From Candidatus Eiseniibacteriota bacterium (GTDB lineage: Bacteria; Eisenbacteria; RBG-16-71-46): 46,077 nucleotides of DNA. How positions within the stretch are numbered: the stretch's first letter is position 1; every line of letters starts with the position of its first letter. The notes below the pieces were generated by a model. It was not told the origin of the DNA, ran no database searches, and saw nothing but the letters and a program-made list of their open reading frames with translations. A program made the position numbers and the translations under genes. The stretch covers positions 1 through 46,077 of the forward strand of contig JACOSV010000072.1 of the NCBI GenBank assembly GCA_016178725.1, written 5' to 3'. Of this stretch, positions 43,830 to 46,077 are shown in pieces.

Positions 43830-45233
43830 GTGCGGGAGTCGCGACGGCTGCGGGCGAACCTCCCGTTCCGTCGCGTCGCGCTGGTGCTCTCGGGAGGCGG
43901 TGCGCTCGGTGCGTACGAGGTGGGCGTGCTGCGCGCGCTCGAAACGCTCGGCCTGCGCCCCGCGATCCTCGCCGGCGTCTCGGTCGGCGCGATCAACGCC
44001 GCGATCTGGCTGGCGCACGGCTTCCGCACGGCGTCGCTCGAACGGCTGTGGGCGAAGCTCCGCTCCTCGAGCGTCGGTCTGCGCTGGCTGACGCTGATGA
44101 TGCGAGCGGCCGGCGCGTTCGTCGTCGTGCTGGCGCTCGTTCAGGTCGTGCTGACGCTCGCCGGATCACGCACGCTGAGCCCCGCGTCGCTCGTCCGCCG
44201 CGACGCGGGGAGCACGGATTTGACGGCGGCTTTGCTCGACGTCGCGGCGTGGCTCGTGGTGGCGTTCGTCGGACAGATGATCGTCCGAGGATCGCGCGGC
44301 GCCGAGGACTGGCTCGCACGGCTCTCGCCGCCCCGCGATCCGCACCGGCTCCATCGCGGGTTCGGGATCGCGCTGGCCGTCGCTGGCGCGCTCCACCTCG
44401 TCGTCTGGGCGTTCGGAATGGTGTGGCCGTACCGCTTCAGCGCCATCCTGCTGCTGATGGGCGCCGTGATCTGGTTCGCCAATCGTCCCGGCGTCGCCGG
44501 CGACCGGCTGCGCCGGCTCTTCCTCCAGCTCCTGCCCGAGACCAGCGGGCGCGGACTGTGGGGAAGCGACGCCCGGCGGCGGCTGATCCGCGAGGGCGTG
44601 GCGGGCGGCGACCCGGGCGCGCTGGTCGGCGGCGAAACGCACCTGATCGTCTACGCGTGCGCGATCGAGACCGGGCGGATGTCGTACTTCATCAACTGGC
44701 CGGACCCGACGCCGGCGTTCCGGGCCGGGATCCACGCCGGCGTCGGCGAGGTCGAGACGCTCGGCGACCCGGACGCCGTGGTCGAGGCGGTGGTCGCCTC
44801 GTCGGCGATCCCGGCGGTGTTCGAGCCGGTGCGGATCGGCGCGCGCGAGTACGTCGACGGCGGCGTGTTCGCGAGCCAGCCGCTGGACGCGGTGATGGCC
44901 GACGGCGCCGACGCGATGATCGTCGTGCTCGTGTCGCCGAGCGGATCGCCGCCGCGGCCGCGCCCGGAGCCCAATCTGCTCGAGCTCGCGGGTCGCCTGC
45001 TCGAGATCGCGTGGTGGCGGGATCTGCAGGGTGGGCTGCGGCGCCTCCCGGCCGAGTGGTCGGCGGAATCGTCCGGCATGGGGCCGCGCCGCGCGTGCGT
45101 GGTCGAACCGGACGAGACGCTGCCGGGCGGACTCTACGGATTCTCGCCGACCCAATCCGCGGAGCTGCGGCGCCGCGGCGAGGCCGACGCGTGGCGCGCG
45201 CTGGAGGCCGCGGGCTGGCTCGAAGCCGGGTAG
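43830..45233 (+). CDS. Patatin-like phospholipase with a transmembrane insertion
   Basis: A 467-residue protein. GTG 43830 has GGAGGG five bases upstream. The patatin oxyanion loop is VLSGGGALGAYEVGVLRAL, the nucleophile elbow GVSVGAIN (Ser51) and the dyad Asp343 lies in YVDGGVFASQPLDAV. Between them, about residues 88-220, are roughly four hydrophobic helices (AGAFVVVLALVQVVLTLAG, LLDVAAWLVVAFVGQMIV, GFGIALAVAGALHLVVWAFG, FSAILLLMGAVIWFANRP) that an ordinary patatin lacks. It would be a membrane-bound lipid acyl hydrolase with its active site split by the insertion. FYGFSPTQS-like tail. The stop lies in a perfect hairpin. Confidence 0.9.
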   Translation: MRESRRLRANLPFRRVALVLSGGGALGAYEVGVLRALETLGLRPAILAGVSVGAINAAIWLAHGFRTASLERLWAKLRSSSVGLRWLTLMMRAAGAFVVVLALVQVVLTLAGSRTLSPASLVRRDAGSTDLTAALLDVAAWLVVAFVGQMIVRGSRGAEDWLARLSPPRDPHRLHRGFGIALAVAGALHLVVWAFGMVWPYRFSAILLLMGAVIWFANRPGVAGDRLRRLFLQLLPETSGRGLWGSDARRRLIREGVAGGDPGALVGGETHLIVYACAIETGRMSYFINWPDPTPAFRAGIHAGVGEVETLGDPDAVVEAVVASSAIPAVFEPVRIGAREYVDGGVFASQPLDAVMADGADAMIVVLVSPSGSPPRPRPEPNLLELAGRLLEIAWWRDLQGGLRRLPAEWSAESSGMGPRRACVVEPDETLPGGLYGFSPTQSAELRRRGEADAWRALEAAGWLEAG

Positions 45234-45253
45234 TGTCCTACGGACACTACCCG
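45227..45253. terminator. Perfect 12-bp hairpin at the patatin stop codon
   Basis: CGGGTAGTGTCC (45227-45238), loop TAC, GGACACTACCCG (45242-45253), with no mismatch; the TAG stop is in the left arm. There is no T-run afterwards, so it would be a rho-dependent pause site, an mRNA 3'-end stabiliser or a binding site for a dimeric protein. Confidence 0.7.
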
Positions 45254-45266
45254 AAGCCGGCGCGCC

Positions 45267-45296
45267 TTGAGGCCCGCTCCGGGCTTCGGTTAGGCT
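45267..45296 (+). promoter_or_regulatory. Promoter upstream of the RNase HI region
   Basis: TTGAGG (45267-45272), 18 bases, TAGGCT (45291-45296), then six bases and an ATG at 45303. The arrangement is the same as at aroK, so the transcript probably starts on that ATG. Confidence 0.5.
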
Positions 45297-45302
45297 CGGC
45301 CG

Positions 45303-45356
45303 ATGCACGACGGGGTCGGCGCCGCGCTCCCATTCGATGTCGCGGCGCGCGCCTGA
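45303..45356 (+). CDS. 17-codon leaderless ORF overlapping the RNase HI frame
   Basis: ATG 45303 to TGA 45354-45356 encodes MHDGVGAALPFDVAARA. It starts where the promoter at 45267 would begin transcription. The stop lies at the point where the RNase HI domain begins in the -1 frame, so it is either the true N-terminus of RNase HI separated by a frameshift (real, programmed or sequencing error) or a translated leader. Confidence 0.4.
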   Translation: MHDGVGAALPFDVAARA

Positions 45357-45772
45357 CGCTGCGCTGTGACGGCGGCGCCCGCGGAAATCCCGGACCGGCC
45401 GCGTTCGGGTACGCGCTCATCGATCCTGCCGGCGCCGAGGTCGAGGCGCGCGGTGAGGCGATCGGCCCGGCGACGAACAACGTCGCCGAGTACCGCGCGC
45501 TGATCGCCGGCCTCGCGGCGGCCGAGAAGCATCGTGCGGTGCCGCTCACCGTGTGCATGGATTCGGAGCTGGTGGTGCGCCAGATGACCGGCGAATACCG
45601 CGTGAAGCACGCGGGGTTGAAGCCGCTCCACGTCGAGGCGCGGCGGGCCGCTGATCGGCTCGGCCGCGTCCGGTTCGTGGCGGTGCGAAGGGAGGAGAAC
45701 GCGCGCGCCGACGGGATCGTCAACGAGACGCTCGATCGCGTGCAGTCACAGTCGTCCGAGTTTCCCAGGTGA
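45353..45772 (+). CDS. rnhA: RNase HI-like protein
   Basis: About 139 residues counted from CTG 45353. RCDGGARGNPGPAAFGYAL holds the first catalytic Asp (usual 'TDGs.r.NPG'). TNNVAEYRALIAGL gives the Glu, and VCMDSELVVRQMTG the second Asp. RREENARADGIVNETLD contains the last Asp (usual 'HA.VPgN..AD.lA'), although the position usually His-rich differs. The family degrades RNA in RNA-DNA hybrids. No ATG or well-placed GTG is present in frame near the domain; GTG 45233 would add 40 residues within the hairpin. CTG overlapping the upstream TGA, or a frameshift from ATG 45303, are the options. Confidence 0.8.
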   Translation: MTLRCDGGARGNPGPAAFGYALIDPAGAEVEARGEAIGPATNNVAEYRALIAGLAAAEKHRAVPLTVCMDSELVVRQMTGEYRVKHAGLKPLHVEARRAADRLGRVRFVAVRREENARADGIVNETLDRVQSQSSEFPR

Positions 45773-45773
45773 T

Positions 45774-46077
<304 letters not shown>

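Overview
This is a very GC-rich, tightly packed chromosomal segment from a diderm (Gram-negative-type) bacterium. The evidence is a type IV pilus alignment complex with an outer-membrane secretin, LolA/LolB-like lipoproteins and a lipid A-type acyltransferase. Translated proteins do not match one well-known genus. An uncultured lineage such as Candidatus Eisenbacteria or another FCB/Gemmatimonadota-like group is my guess from gene content only. I see no mobile element, CRISPR array or foreign island. This is core genome with several odd details.

Layout. 1-5115: end of a pilOPQ cluster, then aroK and a LolB-like/LolA-like pair. 5244-8642: rsmD, coaD, pta and a class I aminotransferase. 8659-14935: fmdB-type zinc ribbon, an aconitase-family protein with no recognisable active site, obgE, a HEAT-repeat protein, dprA, an LpxL-like acyltransferase and a YbgC-type thioesterase. 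14970-17008 (minus strand): a GH57 glycosidase and a DUF3467 protein. 17236-19110: a GAF histidine kinase behind a sigma-54-like promoter. 19250-23188: tRNA-Phe, tRNA-Thr, glmM, glmS and ridA. 23209-24371: selD, whose catalytic residue is an in-frame UGA (selenocysteine), and tRNA-Sec. 24285-28950: DUF5683 protein, lepA, lepB and hemW. 28962-32529: hrcA, grpE, dnaJ and rsmE (no dnaK here). 32690-39569: rpsU, cvpA, mutS2, dnaG and rpoD, an expanded macromolecular-synthesis operon. 39573-42526: a minus-strand polytopic membrane protein and a methyltransferase. 42628-46077: tRNA-Ile2(CAT), tRNA-Val(CAC), a hairpin-rich leader, a zinc-ribbon coiled-coil protein, a patatin with a membrane insertion, RNase HI and the start of rnpB.

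Genome style. Genes are commonly linked by 4-base overlaps (ATGA, GTGA, TTGA, perhaps CTGA), so translation is probably coupled. Promoters of the form TTGAC(A/G), 17-18 bases, TAG(A/G)CT can be recognised. Several sit so close to the start codon that the messages should be leaderless or nearly so (aroK, rsmD, hrcA, glmM, and a small ORF ahead of RNase HI).

The most interesting items are the aconitase homologue that lacks every Fe-S cysteine and catalytic motif I can align, the selenocysteine-containing SelD next to its own tRNA-Sec with a downstream gene whose only ATG starts lie in or before that tRNA, the patatin with a multi-helix insertion, the RNase HI gene whose leaderless start is out of frame with its catalytic domain, and the 27-base triple repeat in front of mutS2.
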